A stretch of 64,000 bases of DNA from JAABQT01 sp035459025 (GTDB lineage Bacteria; Pseudomonadota; Gammaproteobacteria; Burkholderiales; SG8-39), in the NCBI GenBank assembly GCA_035459025.1, contig DATHYT010000091.1:1-64000 (forward strand). The letters are read 5' to 3'. This document shows positions 1 to 8,531 of the stretch, piece by piece. How positions within the stretch are numbered: position 1 is the first letter of the stretch; each line of letters opens with the position of its first letter. The translations under genes and the position numbers were made by a program. The notes under the pieces were generated by a model, which searched no databases, was not told where the DNA came from, and saw nothing but the letters and a program-made list of their open reading frames with translations.

Positions 1-75
1 CGCGGCGTAGTCCGCCGGCGAAGGCGCGAAGGTGTTCGTTTCGTGCTGGAAACCGCCGATTGCGATGCGTGCCAT
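1..75 (-). CDS. MlrC-like M81 family metallopeptidase, N-terminal fragment
   Basis: The reverse strand reads an ATG at 75 followed by 24 open codons to the window edge. The N-terminus contains GGFQHETNTFAP, the characteristic start of the MlrC (microcystinase C-like, peptidase family M81) proteins; the HETN stretch belongs to their conserved metal-binding region. Only 25 residues are visible, so nothing can be said about the rest of the enzyme. It is divergent from the peptide-type ABC importer that starts at 122, an arrangement that fits uptake of a peptide or modified amino acid followed by intracellular cleavage. The family match is seen in sequence; the shared substrate is inference. Confidence 0.75.
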   Translation of the reverse strand, partial: MARIAIGGFQHETNTFAPSPADYAA

Positions 76-121
76 GGCCTGCTAACCTGTTTTTGCCAAT
101 CCGAGCGCAAAGGATACCCGC

Positions 122-1684
122 ATGAACCGCAAGATCCTTGCCGTCGTTTTGCTGGCCGTCGCCCTGCCCGCCGCCCGCGCGGAGACCGTGCTCACTGTCG
201 TCCCGCACTCCAACCTCGCCATCCTGGATCCCATCTGGACCACTGCGTACATGAGCCGCAACCACGGCTACATGATCTACGACACGCTGTTCGGTACCGA
301 CGAAGCAAGCAAGATCCAGCCGCAGATGGTCGGCAAGTGGTCGGTGTCCAAGGATAAGAAGGTCTACGACTTCACGCTGCGGCCCGGCCTGTACTTCCAC
401 GACGGCGCGCTGGTGACGGGCGAGGACGTAGTGGCGTCGCTGGAGCGCTGGGGCAAGCGCGACTCGATGGGCGGGGCGCTGCTCACCTTCGTCGACAAGA
501 TGGAGGCGACCGGCAAGGACGGCTTCCGCATCACGCTGAAGGAGCCCGCGGGCTTCGTGCTGGAGGCGCTCGGCAAGCCTTCCTCCAACGTGCCCTTCAT
601 CATGCCCAAGCGCATCGCCGAGACGCCGCCCGACAAGCAGATCAGCGAATACATCGGCTCGGGACCGTACGTGTTCCAGAAGGACGAGTTCAAGCCCGGC
701 GACAAGGCGGTGTACGTGAAGTTCGACAAGTACGCGCCGCGCAAGGAAAAGGCCTCGGGCACCGCGGGCGGCAAGCGCGTCCATGTCGACAAGGTGGTGT
801 GGAACCTCGCGCTGCGCGACTACCAGGCGCAGGTCAACGCGCTGCAGAAGGGCGAGGTCGACATCATCGAGAACGTGCCCTTCCAGCACTACGAGACGCT
901 GGTCAAGGACGCGAGCGTCGAGGTGCGCAAGCCCAAAATCGGCCTGCAGTACATGTGCCGCTTCAACCACCTGCACGCGCCGTTCGACAATCCCAAGGTG
1001 CGCCAGGCGGTGCTCGCCTCGTTCGACCAGCGGCCCTTCCTGCAGGCGCAGGTGGGCGTCAAGGAGCTCTACAAGCCCTGCGCGTCGATGTTCACCTGCG
1101 GCACGCCCTACGGCGTGTCGACCGGCAGCGAGATCCAGTCGAAGTCGAGCATGCGCAAGGCCCAGCAACTGCTGAAGCAGTCGGGCTACGACGGCACCAC
1201 GGTGGTGATCATGAAGCCCACCGACCTGTCCTCGATCGACAAGCTGCCCGAGGTGGCCGCGCAGTTGATGCGCCAGGCCGGGCTCAAGGTCGACCTGCAG
1301 GCGATGGACTGGCAGACGCTGGTGTCGCGCCGCGCGAAGAAGGACGCGCCGAAGGACGGCGGCTGGAACATGTTCTGCACCGCCTGGGTGTCGCCCGACA
1401 TCGGCAACCCGGTGAACAACGCGGCGCTGCCCGCGCGTGGCGCGGCCACGCCATGGTTCGGCTGGCCCGAGGACGCCGAGCTGGAGAAACTGCGCGCGGC
1501 GTTCATGAAGGAGACCGACGAGAAGAAGAAGGTCCAGCTCGCGGGCGCGGTACAGAAGCGTGCCTTCGAGGTCGGCACGCATGCGCCGGTCGGCGAGTAC
1601 ACGCAGCCCACCGCCGCACGCAAGGGCATCAAGGGCTGGATGACCCACGGCCTCGCGCACACGTACTGGAACATCAGCAAGTGA
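122..1684 (+). CDS. ABC transporter substrate-binding protein, dipeptide/oligopeptide (SBP family 5) type
   Basis: Periplasmic solute receptor of a peptide/nickel-type ABC importer, 520 residues, the usual length for SBP family 5. The first 20 residues form a Sec signal peptide (MNRK, hydrophobic core, cleavage after ARA). Family features include FDNPKVRQAVLASFDQ in the middle and a long two-lobe body ending in YWNISK. An AAAGGA ribosome binding site at 109-114 lies 7 nt before the ATG and supports this start. The gene opens an operon with two permeases and a fused ATPase. The ligand cannot be read from sequence; the neighbouring MlrC-type peptidase hints at a small peptide or unusual amino-acid derivative. 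Confidence 0.9.
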   Translation: MNRKILAVVLLAVALPAARAETVLTVVPHSNLAILDPIWTTAYMSRNHGYMIYDTLFGTDEASKIQPQMVGKWSVSKDKKVYDFTLRPGLYFHDGALVTGEDVVASLERWGKRDSMGGALLTFVDKMEATGKDGFRITLKEPAGFVLEALGKPSSNVPFIMPKRIAETPPDKQISEYIGSGPYVFQKDEFKPGDKAVYVKFDKYAPRKEKASGTAGGKRVHVDKVVWNLALRDYQAQVNALQKGEVDIIENVPFQHYETLVKDASVEVRKPKIGLQYMCRFNHLHAPFDNPKVRQAVLASFDQRPFLQAQVGVKELYKPCASMFTCGTPYGVSTGSEIQSKSSMRKAQQLLKQSGYDGTTVVIMKPTDLSSIDKLPEVAAQLMRQAGLKVDLQAMDWQTLVSRRAKKDAPKDGGWNMFCTAWVSPDIGNPVNNAALPARGAATPWFGWPEDAELEKLRAAFMKETDEKKKVQLAGAVQKRAFEVGTHAPVGEYTQPTAARKGIKGWMTHGLAHTYWNISK

Positions 1685-1696
1685 CGCAGGCCGCTC

Positions 1697-1721
1697 GCGG
1701 GGACGGCGGGCCCGTCTCCGC
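1697..1721 (+). promoter_or_regulatory. Intercistronic stem-loop between binding protein and permease genes
   Basis: A 10-bp stem (GCGGGGACGG pairing with CCGTCTCCGC, one G-U) closes a 5-nt loop, starting 12 nt after the stop codon of the binding-protein gene. No T-tract follows, so it is not a classical terminator. Hairpins at this place in peptide importer operons commonly protect the upstream message or attenuate the downstream one, giving more binding protein than membrane subunits. That role here is inference. Confidence 0.5.
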
Positions 1722-1755
1722 GGGGGGCATCCGTACGTACCGGCCCGGGCTCTAA

Positions 1756-2697
1756 ATGCTGAGATTCATCGGCCAGCGCCTGCTCGCCACGATCCCGGTG
1801 CTCGCGATCGTGGCGGTGCTGGTGTTCCTTCTGCTGCGGCTGACGCCGGGAGACCCGGCGGCGATCCTGGCGGGCGACGCGGCCAGCACCGAGCAGATCG
1901 AAGGCATCCGGCGCACGCTCGGCCTGGACCAGCCGCTGCCGGTGCAGTTCGGCATCTGGCTCGGCCAGATGCTGCAGGGCGACCTCGGCGAGTCCTACTA
2001 CTACAAGGTGCGCGTCACCGAGCTGATCGCGCAGCGCATCGAGCCCACGCTGTCGCTGGCGACCCTCACCATCGTGCTCGCGGTGCTGGTCGCCGTGCCG
2101 CTCGGCGTGGTCGCCGCCTGGCGCTTCGGCGGCTGGTTCGACCGCTTCCTGATGGGCTTTTCCGTGTTCGGCTTCTCGGTGCCGGTGTTCGTGCTCGGCT
2201 ACCTGCTGGTGTGGCTGGTTTCGCTCAAGCTCGGCTGGCTGCCGGTGCAGGGCTACAAGCGCCTCGATGCCGGCTTCGGCCCGTACCTGTATCACCTGGT
2301 CCTGCCGGCGATCACGCTCTCGGTGATCTACATCGCGCTGATCGCGCGCGTCACGCGCGCTTCGGTGCTCGATGCGCTCGGCGAGGACTACATCCGTACT
2401 GCGCGCGCCAAGGGCCTTCCCGAATCGCGCGTGCTCGTGTTCCATGCGCTCGCCAACGCGGCGGTGCCGATCGCCACCGTCATCGGCATCGGCATCGCAC
2501 TGCTGATCGGCGGGGTGGTGGTCACCGAGTCCGTGTACGCCATCCCGGGACTCGGGCGACTCACCGTGGACGCGGTGCTGGCGCGCGACTTCCCGACCAT
2601 CCAGGGCCTGATCCTGTTCTTCTCGCTGGTCTACGTCGGCGTCAACCTACTGGTCGACCTGTCCTACGTGTTCTTCGACCCGCGCATCCGCTACTAG
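1756..2697 (+). CDS. ABC transporter permease, DppB-like
   Basis: First inner-membrane subunit of the importer, 313 residues. It has an N-terminal membrane helix (residues about 9-30, ending in LLRLTPGDPA), several further helices, and the EAA cytoplasmic loop (EDYIRTARAKGLPESRVLVF) that docks onto the ATPase. Length and motifs match DppB/OppB permeases. The second permease starts 6 nt after its stop, so the two are very probably co-translated and form the heterodimeric channel. Confidence 0.92.
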   Translation: MLRFIGQRLLATIPVLAIVAVLVFLLLRLTPGDPAAILAGDAASTEQIEGIRRTLGLDQPLPVQFGIWLGQMLQGDLGESYYYKVRVTELIAQRIEPTLSLATLTIVLAVLVAVPLGVVAAWRFGGWFDRFLMGFSVFGFSVPVFVLGYLLVWLVSLKLGWLPVQGYKRLDAGFGPYLYHLVLPAITLSVIYIALIARVTRASVLDALGEDYIRTARAKGLPESRVLVFHALANAAVPIATVIGIGIALLIGGVVVTESVYAIPGLGRLTVDAVLARDFPTIQGLILFFSLVYVGVNLLVDLSYVFFDPRIRY

Positions 2698-2703
2698 CCG
2701 CGC

Positions 2704-3642
2704 ATGGGTTCCACCGACGCCGATAAATTTGCCGCCCTGTCGGTCGAAGCGGCCGACGTGCGGCCGCGGGAGACCGGTTGGCAGCGCGTGCGCGGCAACT
2801 GGTCGGTGCGCATCGGCGGCTACGCCCTGCTCCTGCTCCTCGCCGTGGCGATCGCCGCGCCCTGGCTCGACACCGTCGACCCGACCATGTTCGACGCCGG
2901 CAGCCGCGACCTCTCCCCGGGCGCGCAGGGCGAGATGATGACGCTGGACGGCGACCTTCTGAAGCATACCTTCCACTTCGGCTCCGACTCGCTCGGCCGC
3001 GACGTCTACAGCCGCGTGCTGTTCGGCACGCGCGTGTCGCTGTTCGTGGGCGTGGTGACGGCGCTCGTCGCGCTCGCCATCGGGGTGCTCTGCGGCCTGG
3101 CGGCAGGCTACCTGCGCTGGCTCGACGGCATCTTGATGCGCGTCATGGACGGCATCATGGCGATACCGGGAATCCTGATCGCCATCGCGCTGGTGGCGAT
3201 GTGGCGCGCCAGCCTCCTGACCGTCATCATCGCCATCGCCATCCCCGAAATCCCGCGCGTCACGCGCCTGGTGCGCTCGCTGGTGCTGACGATCCGCGAG
3301 GAGCCTTACGTCGAGGCGGCGGTGTCGCTCGGCACGCCGACGGGCAAGATCATGTTCGGCCACATCCTGCCGAACACCATCGCGCCGCTGATCGTGCAGG
3401 GCACCTTCATCTGCGCGGCGGCCATCCTCACCGAGGCGATCCTGTCCTTCCTCGGCGTCGGCCTGCCGCCCGACATCCCGACCTGGGGCAACATCATGGC
3501 CGAGGGGCGCATCGCGTTCGTGCAGTACCCCCACACGATCCTGATCCCGGGCGTGTTCCTCACGCTTACAGTGCTCGCGGTCAACATCCTCGGCGACGGC
3601 CTGCGCGACACGCTCGACCCGAAGATGGCCAAGCGGATCTGA
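2704..3642 (+). CDS. ABC transporter permease, DppC-like
   Basis: Second membrane subunit, 312 residues. It has an N-terminal cytoplasmic tail, a first membrane helix near residues 36-54, the DppC-type periplasmic segment with FGSDSLGRDVYSRV, and the EAA loop EEPYVEAAVSLGTPTGKIMF. The stop codon overlaps the ATG of the ATPase gene (ATGA at 3642), which indicates translational coupling. Confidence 0.92.
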   Translation: MGSTDADKFAALSVEAADVRPRETGWQRVRGNWSVRIGGYALLLLLAVAIAAPWLDTVDPTMFDAGSRDLSPGAQGEMMTLDGDLLKHTFHFGSDSLGRDVYSRVLFGTRVSLFVGVVTALVALAIGVLCGLAAGYLRWLDGILMRVMDGIMAIPGILIAIALVAMWRASLLTVIIAIAIPEIPRVTRLVRSLVLTIREEPYVEAAVSLGTPTGKIMFGHILPNTIAPLIVQGTFICAAAILTEAILSFLGVGLPPDIPTWGNIMAEGRIAFVQYPHTILIPGVFLTLTVLAVNILGDGLRDTLDPKMAKRI

Positions 3643-5249
3643 TGAGCGTCCTCGAGGTCCGCGAGCTGAGCATCGGACTGCCTCGCGGCAGCGACCGCCG
3701 CGAGGCCGCCTCGCGCGTGTCCTTCGCCGTGGAGCGCGGCGAGATCGTCTGCCTGGTGGGCGAGTCGGGCTCCGGCAAGTCGGTGATCGCGCAGAGCGTG
3801 ATGGGCCTGCTGCCGAAGGGCCTGCCGGTGACCTCCGGCGCAATCCTGCTCGAAGGCGAGGACATCACGCGCGCACCGCGGCACCGGCTGCGCGAGCTGC
3901 GCGCAACGCGCATGTCGATGGTGTTCCAGGAGCCGATGACGGCGCTCAATCCGGTCATGCGCTGCGGCACGCAGCTCGACGAAGTGCTGCGCGAGCATAC
4001 GTCGCTCGCCGCCGCCGAGCGCAGGCGCCGCATCCTCGACATCGTGCGCGAGGTGCGCCTGCCCGATCCCGAGCGCATGGTCGAGTCCTACCCGCACCAG
4101 CTCTCCGGCGGACAGCGACAGCGCATCATGATCGGCATGGCGCTGCTGCTGGAGCCGGCACTGTTCATCGCCGACGAGCCGACCACGGCGCTCGACGTCA
4201 CCACGCAGGCGCAGATCCTGCGCCTGATCCTCGACCTGCAGGCGCGCCACGGCATGGGGGTGCTGTTCATCACGCACGACTTCGGGGTGGTGGCGGAGAT
4301 CGCGCATCGCGTCGCCGTGCTGCGCCTGGGGCAGCTGGTCGAGCTCGGTCCGAAGGACGAGGTACTGCGCCGGCCGCGCCACGACTACACGCGCATGCTG
4401 ATCGGCGCCGTGCCGGCATTGAAGCCGCACGCCCGCCCGGCGGACGCCTCCGCCCCGGTGGTGCTCGCCACCCGCGGCCTGTCGAAGACCTACCGCGACC
4501 GTGGCTGGTTCGCGCCGCGGCGCGAAGTGCGCGCCGCCGAGGACGTCACTCTCGAGGTGAGGAAGGGCCAGACGCGGGGCATCGTCGGCGAATCCGGCTC
4601 GGGCAAGTCCACCGTGGCGCGCTGCATCGTGCGCCTCATCGACCCGAGCGGCGGCGAAGTTCTGCTCGCGGGCGAGGACATCGCCACCATGCCGCAAGGC
4701 CGGCTGCGCGCGCTGCGGCGCCGCGTGCAGATCGTGTTCCAGGATCCCTACCGCTCGCTCAACCCGCGCCGCTCGGTGCTCGAGGCCGTGACAGAGGGTC
4801 CGCGCAACTACGGCGTGTCCCGCGCCGACGCGGTGGAGCGCGCGCGGCGCCTGATGGAGCTCGTGCGCATGGACCCGGAGTCGCTGTCGCGCTACCCGCA
4901 CCAGTTCTCCGGCGGCCAGCGCCAGCGCATCTGCATCGCGCGCGCGCTCGCCCTGGAGCCCGAGCTGCTGATCGCCGACGAGGCGGTCTCGGCGCTCGAC
5001 GTGTCGGTGCAGGCGCAGGTGCTCGAGCTGCTGGAAGACATCCGCAACCGCCTCAACCTGGCGATGCTCTTCATCACGCACGACCTGCGCGTCGCGGCGC
5101 AGATCTGCGACCACGTGGCGGTGATGTCGCAGGGCCGCGTCGTCGAGTACGGCCCGGCGGCGGAGGTGTTCGGCGCCCCGCGCCACGCGTACACCCGGGC
5201 GCTGTTCGACGCCGCTCCGGGACGCCATTTCGCCTTCGGCGCGGCCTAA
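3642..5249 (+). CDS. ABC transporter ATP-binding protein, fused DppD-DppF
   Basis: Energising subunit of the importer, 535 residues, made of two complete nucleotide-binding domains in one chain. The N-terminal half has Walker A GESGSGKSV, signature LSGGQRQR and Walker B LFIADEPT; the C-terminal half has Walker A GESGSGKST, a signature FSGGQRQR and Walker B LLIADEAVSALD. Each half ends in the oligopeptide-importer C-terminal extension (for example RHDYTRMLIGAVP and RHAYTRALFDAAP). The start is the ATG overlapping the preceding stop; open frame continues upstream, but only as a shadow of the permease gene. Fused double ATPases occur widely in this family. Confidence 0.93.
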   Translation: MSVLEVRELSIGLPRGSDRREAASRVSFAVERGEIVCLVGESGSGKSVIAQSVMGLLPKGLPVTSGAILLEGEDITRAPRHRLRELRATRMSMVFQEPMTALNPVMRCGTQLDEVLREHTSLAAAERRRRILDIVREVRLPDPERMVESYPHQLSGGQRQRIMIGMALLLEPALFIADEPTTALDVTTQAQILRLILDLQARHGMGVLFITHDFGVVAEIAHRVAVLRLGQLVELGPKDEVLRRPRHDYTRMLIGAVPALKPHARPADASAPVVLATRGLSKTYRDRGWFAPRREVRAAEDVTLEVRKGQTRGIVGESGSGKSTVARCIVRLIDPSGGEVLLAGEDIATMPQGRLRALRRRVQIVFQDPYRSLNPRRSVLEAVTEGPRNYGVSRADAVERARRLMELVRMDPESLSRYPHQFSGGQRQRICIARALALEPELLIADEAVSALDVSVQAQVLELLEDIRNRLNLAMLFITHDLRVAAQICDHVAVMSQGRVVEYGPAAEVFGAPRHAYTRALFDAAPGRHFAFGAA

Positions 5250-5253
5250 ACCG

Positions 5254-5259
5254 TACACT
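5254..5259 (+). promoter_or_regulatory. -10-like element before birA
   Basis: TACACT ends 7 nt before the birA ATG. If it is the -10 box, transcription starts at or within the start codon and the mRNA has no leader. No convincing -35 is visible. Confidence 0.4.
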
Positions 5260-5266
5260 AGCGCCG

Positions 5267-6022
5267 ATGGATCGGCTCAATGCAGGCGCGATCAGCGTCC
5301 CGGGCGTCGATGTGCGCGTCGTCGCGCGCTGCGCTTCGACCAACACAGTGCTGCTCGCGGACGATCTGCGGCGCCCCGCCCTGCTCGCGGCGGACGAGCA
5401 GACCGCCGGCCGCGGCCGCCGCGGCCGGCGCTGGCACAGCCCGCCGGGCTGCGGCGCGCTCTTTTCGCTCGGCCTGGCGCTCGCGCGCCCGGCGCGCGAG
5501 CTCTCGGGCCTGTCGATCGTCGCGGGGGTCGCGGCCGTGCGGGCGCTGCGCGCGCTCGGCGCCGCCGAGACCGCGCTCAAGTGGCCCAACGACCTGCTGC
5601 TCGGCGGCGCCAAGCTCGGCGGCATCCTGGTGCAGACGCGCGCCCAGGGCGCGGGCAGCGCCGCGGTCATCGGTATCGGCGTCAACTGGCGCAGGGCGCC
5701 CGGCCTCGCCGCGCGGCTGCGACGCGGCATCGCGGCGCTTCAAGACGGCCTGCAGCCGCTGCCGCCGCGCAACGCCGTGATCGGCGCGCTGGCGCGCGAG
5801 GTGCTCGCCGCGCTGCGCGCCTTCGATGCCGCCGGCTTCGAGCCGTTTCGCGGCGACTGGGAGGCGGTGCACGCCTACGCGGGCAGGGCGCTGCGCGTGC
5901 GGCTGGCCGATGGGCGCGTCTTTGCCGGCGTCGCCGCGGGCCTCGCCGTGGACGGCGCGCTGCAGCTGCGCACGCGCACCGGCCTGCGCACGGTGCGCAA
6001 CGGGCGCGTGGCCCCGGCATGA
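5267..6022 (+). CDS. birA: Biotin--[acetyl-CoA-carboxylase] ligase
   Basis: Attaches biotin, via biotinyl-5'-AMP, to the biotin carboxyl carrier protein of acetyl-CoA carboxylase. The 251-residue protein has the ligase motifs STNT (near residue 26), QTAGRGRRGRRWHSPPGCG (adenylate-binding loop) and LKWPNDLLL, followed by the small C-terminal SH3-like domain. There is no N-terminal helix-turn-helix, so this is the monofunctional group I type rather than the repressor form. Its stop overlaps the coaX start (ATGA), placing it at the head of a birA-coaX-SPOR operon, an order common in betaproteobacteria. Confidence 0.93.
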   Translation: MDRLNAGAISVPGVDVRVVARCASTNTVLLADDLRRPALLAADEQTAGRGRRGRRWHSPPGCGALFSLGLALARPARELSGLSIVAGVAAVRALRALGAAETALKWPNDLLLGGAKLGGILVQTRAQGAGSAAVIGIGVNWRRAPGLAARLRRGIAALQDGLQPLPPRNAVIGALAREVLAALRAFDAAGFEPFRGDWEAVHAYAGRALRVRLADGRVFAGVAAGLAVDGALQLRTRTGLRTVRNGRVAPA

Positions 6023-6741
6023 TTCTCGCCATCGACGCCGGCAACTCGCGCGTCAAGTGGGGCTGGCACGACGGCCGCGCCTGGTCGAGCCTCGCCACGG
6101 TATCGCTGATCGAGTTCGCGGCCGCCAACCACGATATCAATCCGTTTGCGGCGACGCACGCCAACCCGGAGCGCATCGTCATCTCCAATGTCGCGGGCGA
6201 GGGCGCGCACCAGCTGCTCGTCAACTGGACCAGCATCTTCGACGCCGAGCCGTTCTGGCTGAAAGGCGAGGCCGAGCGCTGCGGCGTGACGAGCCGCTAC
6301 GAGCGCCCGGGGCAGCTCGGCGCCGACCGCTGGGCCGCGCTGGTGGCGGCACGCGCGCTGCACACCGGCCCGTGCCTGGTGGTGCAGGCGGGCACCGCGA
6401 CGACCGCCGACCTGCTGTCGGCGGACGGCGAGTTCCTCGGCGGCCTGATCCTGCCCGGCGTGGACCTGATGCGCTTCGTGCTGCACGAGCATACGGGTCG
6501 CCTGCCGCTGCAGGAAGGCAACTTCGTGCGCACGCCGCGCAACACCGTCGATGCCATCGAAACCGGCTGCCGGCACGCGCAGGCGGGCGCGGTCGAGCGC
6601 ATGTACCGCGTGGCGGGCGCCGGGGCGCAATGCCTGGTCTCGGGCGGCGCCGGGCCGTCGCTCATCGAGCAGCTCGAGATCCCCTGCCGCTATGTGGAGA
6701 ACCTGGTTCTGGAAGGCCTGGCCAGGATCGCCTGGTCGTGA
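6019..6741 (+). CDS. coaX: Type III pantothenate kinase
   Basis: Phosphorylates pantothenate, the first step of coenzyme A synthesis. The 240-residue protein starts with the ASKHA-fold phosphate loop DAGNSRVKWG and carries GADRWAALVAAR and VVQAGTATTADLL, the motifs of the CoaX family. The ATG overlaps the birA stop and the TGA overlaps the next GTG start, so the three genes are translationally coupled. Open frame extends upstream into birA but has no family similarity there. Confidence 0.93.
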   Translation: MILAIDAGNSRVKWGWHDGRAWSSLATVSLIEFAAANHDINPFAATHANPERIVISNVAGEGAHQLLVNWTSIFDAEPFWLKGEAERCGVTSRYERPGQLGADRWAALVAARALHTGPCLVVQAGTATTADLLSADGEFLGGLILPGVDLMRFVLHEHTGRLPLQEGNFVRTPRNTVDAIETGCRHAQAGAVERMYRVAGAGAQCLVSGGAGPSLIEQLEIPCRYVENLVLEGLARIAWS

Positions 6742-7418
6742 GGCTGCTGTTTCTCCTGCTGCTTGCCGCGAACCTCGGCTTTTTCGCCTGGATGCGCTTC
6801 GCGCCGCCCGATCCCGCGGTGGACCGCCAGCCGCTTGCGCAGCAACTGGAGCCGCACAAGCTGCGCATCGTCAGCGAGCGCGCGCTCGGCAAGGCGCCGC
6901 CGCCGGCGCCGGCCAAGCCCAAGCCGGCGCCGCCCGCGCCCGAGCCGGCAAGGCTCGCGTGCCTGGAATGGGGCAGCTTCGGCCCGGCCGAGGCCACGCG
7001 CGCCGCGCAGCGCCTCGAGCCGCTCGGGCTCGGCGCCCGCCTCGCGCAGTACCGCGGCGAGGAAACCGCGAGCTGGTGGGTGCACATGCCGCCACAGGGC
7101 AGCCGCGCCAACGCGCTGCGCAAGGCCGGCGAGCTGAAGAAGCTCGGCGTGGAGGACTACTTCATTCTGCAGGACGCGGGCCCGATGCGCTGGGCGCTCT
7201 CGCTCGGGGTCTTCAGCACCGAAGAGGCGGCCCGGTCCCACCTGCAGGCGCTGCGCGAGAAGGGCGTGCGCACCGCGATCATCGACCGGCGCGAGACGCG
7301 CGTGCCGAAGGTCTGGTTCCAGGTGCGCGAGGTCGAGCCGCCACTGCAGGAAAAGCTGCAGGCGATGGCGCGGGAATTCGAGGGGGCGACGCTGCACGAC
7401 TGCGCACCGCGGAGCTGA
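6738..7418 (+). CDS. SPOR-domain protein, membrane anchored
   Basis: A 226-residue protein starting at a GTG that overlaps the coaX stop. Residues about 2-17 are a single hydrophobic helix (RLLFLLLLAANLGFFAWM) acting as membrane anchor, followed by a proline/alanine/lysine-rich linker (about residues 50-70) and a C-terminal region with the SPOR pattern (WALSLGVFSTEEAARSHLQA, then TAIIDRR). SPOR domains bind denuded septal peptidoglycan, so a role at the cell envelope or division site is likely. An equivalent gene follows coaX in many betaproteobacteria. Its exact partner is unknown. Confidence 0.75.
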   Translation: MRLLFLLLLAANLGFFAWMRFAPPDPAVDRQPLAQQLEPHKLRIVSERALGKAPPPAPAKPKPAPPAPEPARLACLEWGSFGPAEATRAAQRLEPLGLGARLAQYRGEETASWWVHMPPQGSRANALRKAGELKKLGVEDYFILQDAGPMRWALSLGVFSTEEAARSHLQALREKGVRTAIIDRRETRVPKVWFQVREVEPPLQEKLQAMAREFEGATLHDCAPRS

Positions 7419-7430
7419 GCCCGCGGCGGG

Positions 7431-7811
7431 TCAGCCGATGGGGATCGCCCCGCCCGGCACGTGCTGCGCCACCAGCGACAGCAGGCGGTCCGAGCGCACC
7501 GGCTTCGTGATATAGCCGACCGCGCCCAGCTCGCGTCCGCGCGCGTCGCCGTCCTCGACCGAGGTGAGGAAGATCACCGGAATGCGCGGCACGGTGGTGT
7601 CGGCCCTCAGCGCCGCCACGAACTCGAAGCCATCCATGTGCGGCATTCTGACGTCGGTGATGATCAGGTCGGGCGGCGACTTGAGGACCTTGTAGCCCGC
7701 CGCGATGGCATCGGCCGCAACCTCCACCTCGTAGCCGGCCGACGTCAGGTGAAGGCGAAGCAAGTCGCGGATGCTCTCGTCGTCGTCGACCACCAGGATG
7801 CGCGCGGCCAT
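7431..7811 (-). CDS. Single-domain response regulator (receiver only)
   Basis: A 126-residue CheY-like receiver without an output domain. Visible residues are the acidic pocket DDD at 9-11, the phospho-acceptor Asp53 (LIITDVRMPHMDG), Thr83 (FLTS) and Lys103 (ITKP), so it should be phosphorylatable. No histidine kinase lies nearby. It reads in the same direction as tRNA-Thr, whose 3' end is only 12 nt upstream of this ATG, and no terminator separates them, so it may be transcribed from the tRNA promoter. Its 3' end faces the SPOR gene across 12 bp. Confidence 0.88.
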   Translation of the reverse strand: MAARILVVDDDESIRDLLRLHLTSAGYEVEVAADAIAAGYKVLKSPPDLIITDVRMPHMDGFEFVAALRADTTVPRIPVIFLTSVEDGDARGRELGAVGYITKPVRSDRLLSLVAQHVPGGAIPIG

Positions 7812-7823
7812 CGGGTGCCTTCT

Positions 7824-7899
<76 letters not shown>

Positions 7900-7921
7900 A
7901 GTGTGCGTCAAAGTGGCGCGC

Positions 7922-7927
7922 ATTATA
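7922..7927 (-). promoter_or_regulatory. -10 box of the tRNA-Thr promoter
   Basis: A perfect TATAAT on the minus strand lies 22 nt upstream of the mature tRNA 5' end, in the only AT-rich spot of this gap. No good -35 hexamer is visible 16-18 bp upstream. The promoter may also serve the response regulator downstream of the tRNA. Confidence 0.55.
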
Positions 7928-8029
7928 CGCCACGGGCTCGCCGACGGACCCGCGATGTGACGCAGTTCACGCCGTGCTGCGGGGCGTCACGCCGTCCGCG
8001 GGCGCAATCCGGCCGTTGGTCGCACGCTT

Positions 8030-8058
8030 TTGCCGCAGCGCGCGACGGCGCCTAGCAT
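8030..8058 (+). promoter_or_regulatory. Candidate sigma70 promoter of the pilin operon
   Basis: TTGCCG (8030-8035), a 17-bp spacer and TAGCAT (8053-8058), each hexamer matching four of six consensus bases. This leaves a leader of about 17 nt carrying the AGGAGG ribosome binding site at 8072-8077. I looked for the sigma54 GG-N10-GC pattern typical of major pilin genes and did not find a well-spaced copy. Confidence 0.45.
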
Positions 8059-8081
8059 CTTTCCCACAGACAGGAGGACTC

Positions 8082-8531
8082 ATGCGTTCTGCAAGGGGAT
8101 TCACGCTCATCGAACTGATGATCACGGTGGCCATCGTCGCGATCCTTGCCGCGGTGGCGCTGCCCGCGTACACGGACTATGTCACGCGCAGCAAGTTCAC
8201 CGAGGCGCACTCCCACCTTGCCGACCTGCGCGTGAAGATGGAGCAGCGCTTCCAGGACGCCCGTACCTACGTCGGCGGGCCTTGCGCTCCGACCGGCCCG
8301 GGCGGCGCGCAGGTCAAGTACTTCACGTTCACCTGCCCGGCCGCGGCGACCGCGAACACGTTCGTCCTTCAGGCCGCCGGCATGGTGGGAACGGAACTTG
8401 AAGGCATTGCCTTCACCGTCGATGAATCCAATCAGCGCGCGACGGTCGTGACGCCCGCCACCAGCATGGCAGCCAAGGGCTACACGTCCAACGCCGCCTG
8501 CTGGATCACGAAGAAGCCCAGCCAGTGCTGA
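8082..8531 (+). CDS. pilE: Type IV pilin-like protein, PilE type
   Basis: A 149-residue type IV (pseudo)pilin. After a short leader (MRSARG) comes the prepilin peptidase site G|FTLIELM with Glu5 of the mature protein, then the N-terminal helix that both spans the membrane and packs the fibre core, and a globular domain with a C-terminal cysteine pair (AACWITKKPSQC) typical of the pilin disulfide loop. AGGAGG at 8072-8077 fixes the start. It heads the cluster of minor pilins and PilY1, so it is more likely the PilE-type minor pilin than the main pilus subunit. Confidence 0.85.
   Translation: MRSARGFTLIELMITVAIVAILAAVALPAYTDYVTRSKFTEAHSHLADLRVKMEQRFQDARTYVGGPCAPTGPGGAQVKYFTFTCPAAATANTFVLQAAGMVGTELEGIAFTVDESNQRATVVTPATSMAAKGYTSNAACWITKKPSQC

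Noticed and set aside
3306..5258. Long open frames antisense to the ABC transporter genes
   Set aside because: The sense frames encode clear ABC domains, and the antisense products resemble no family.
7412..7440. Possible terminator between the SPOR and response regulator genes
   Set aside because: A GC-rich inverted repeat is present, but it lies within both stop regions and has no T-tract on either side.
8010..8040. Sigma54 promoter for the pilin gene
   Set aside because: GG and GC dinucleotides are present (around TTGGTCGC and TTTTGCC) but not with the required 10-nt spacing.
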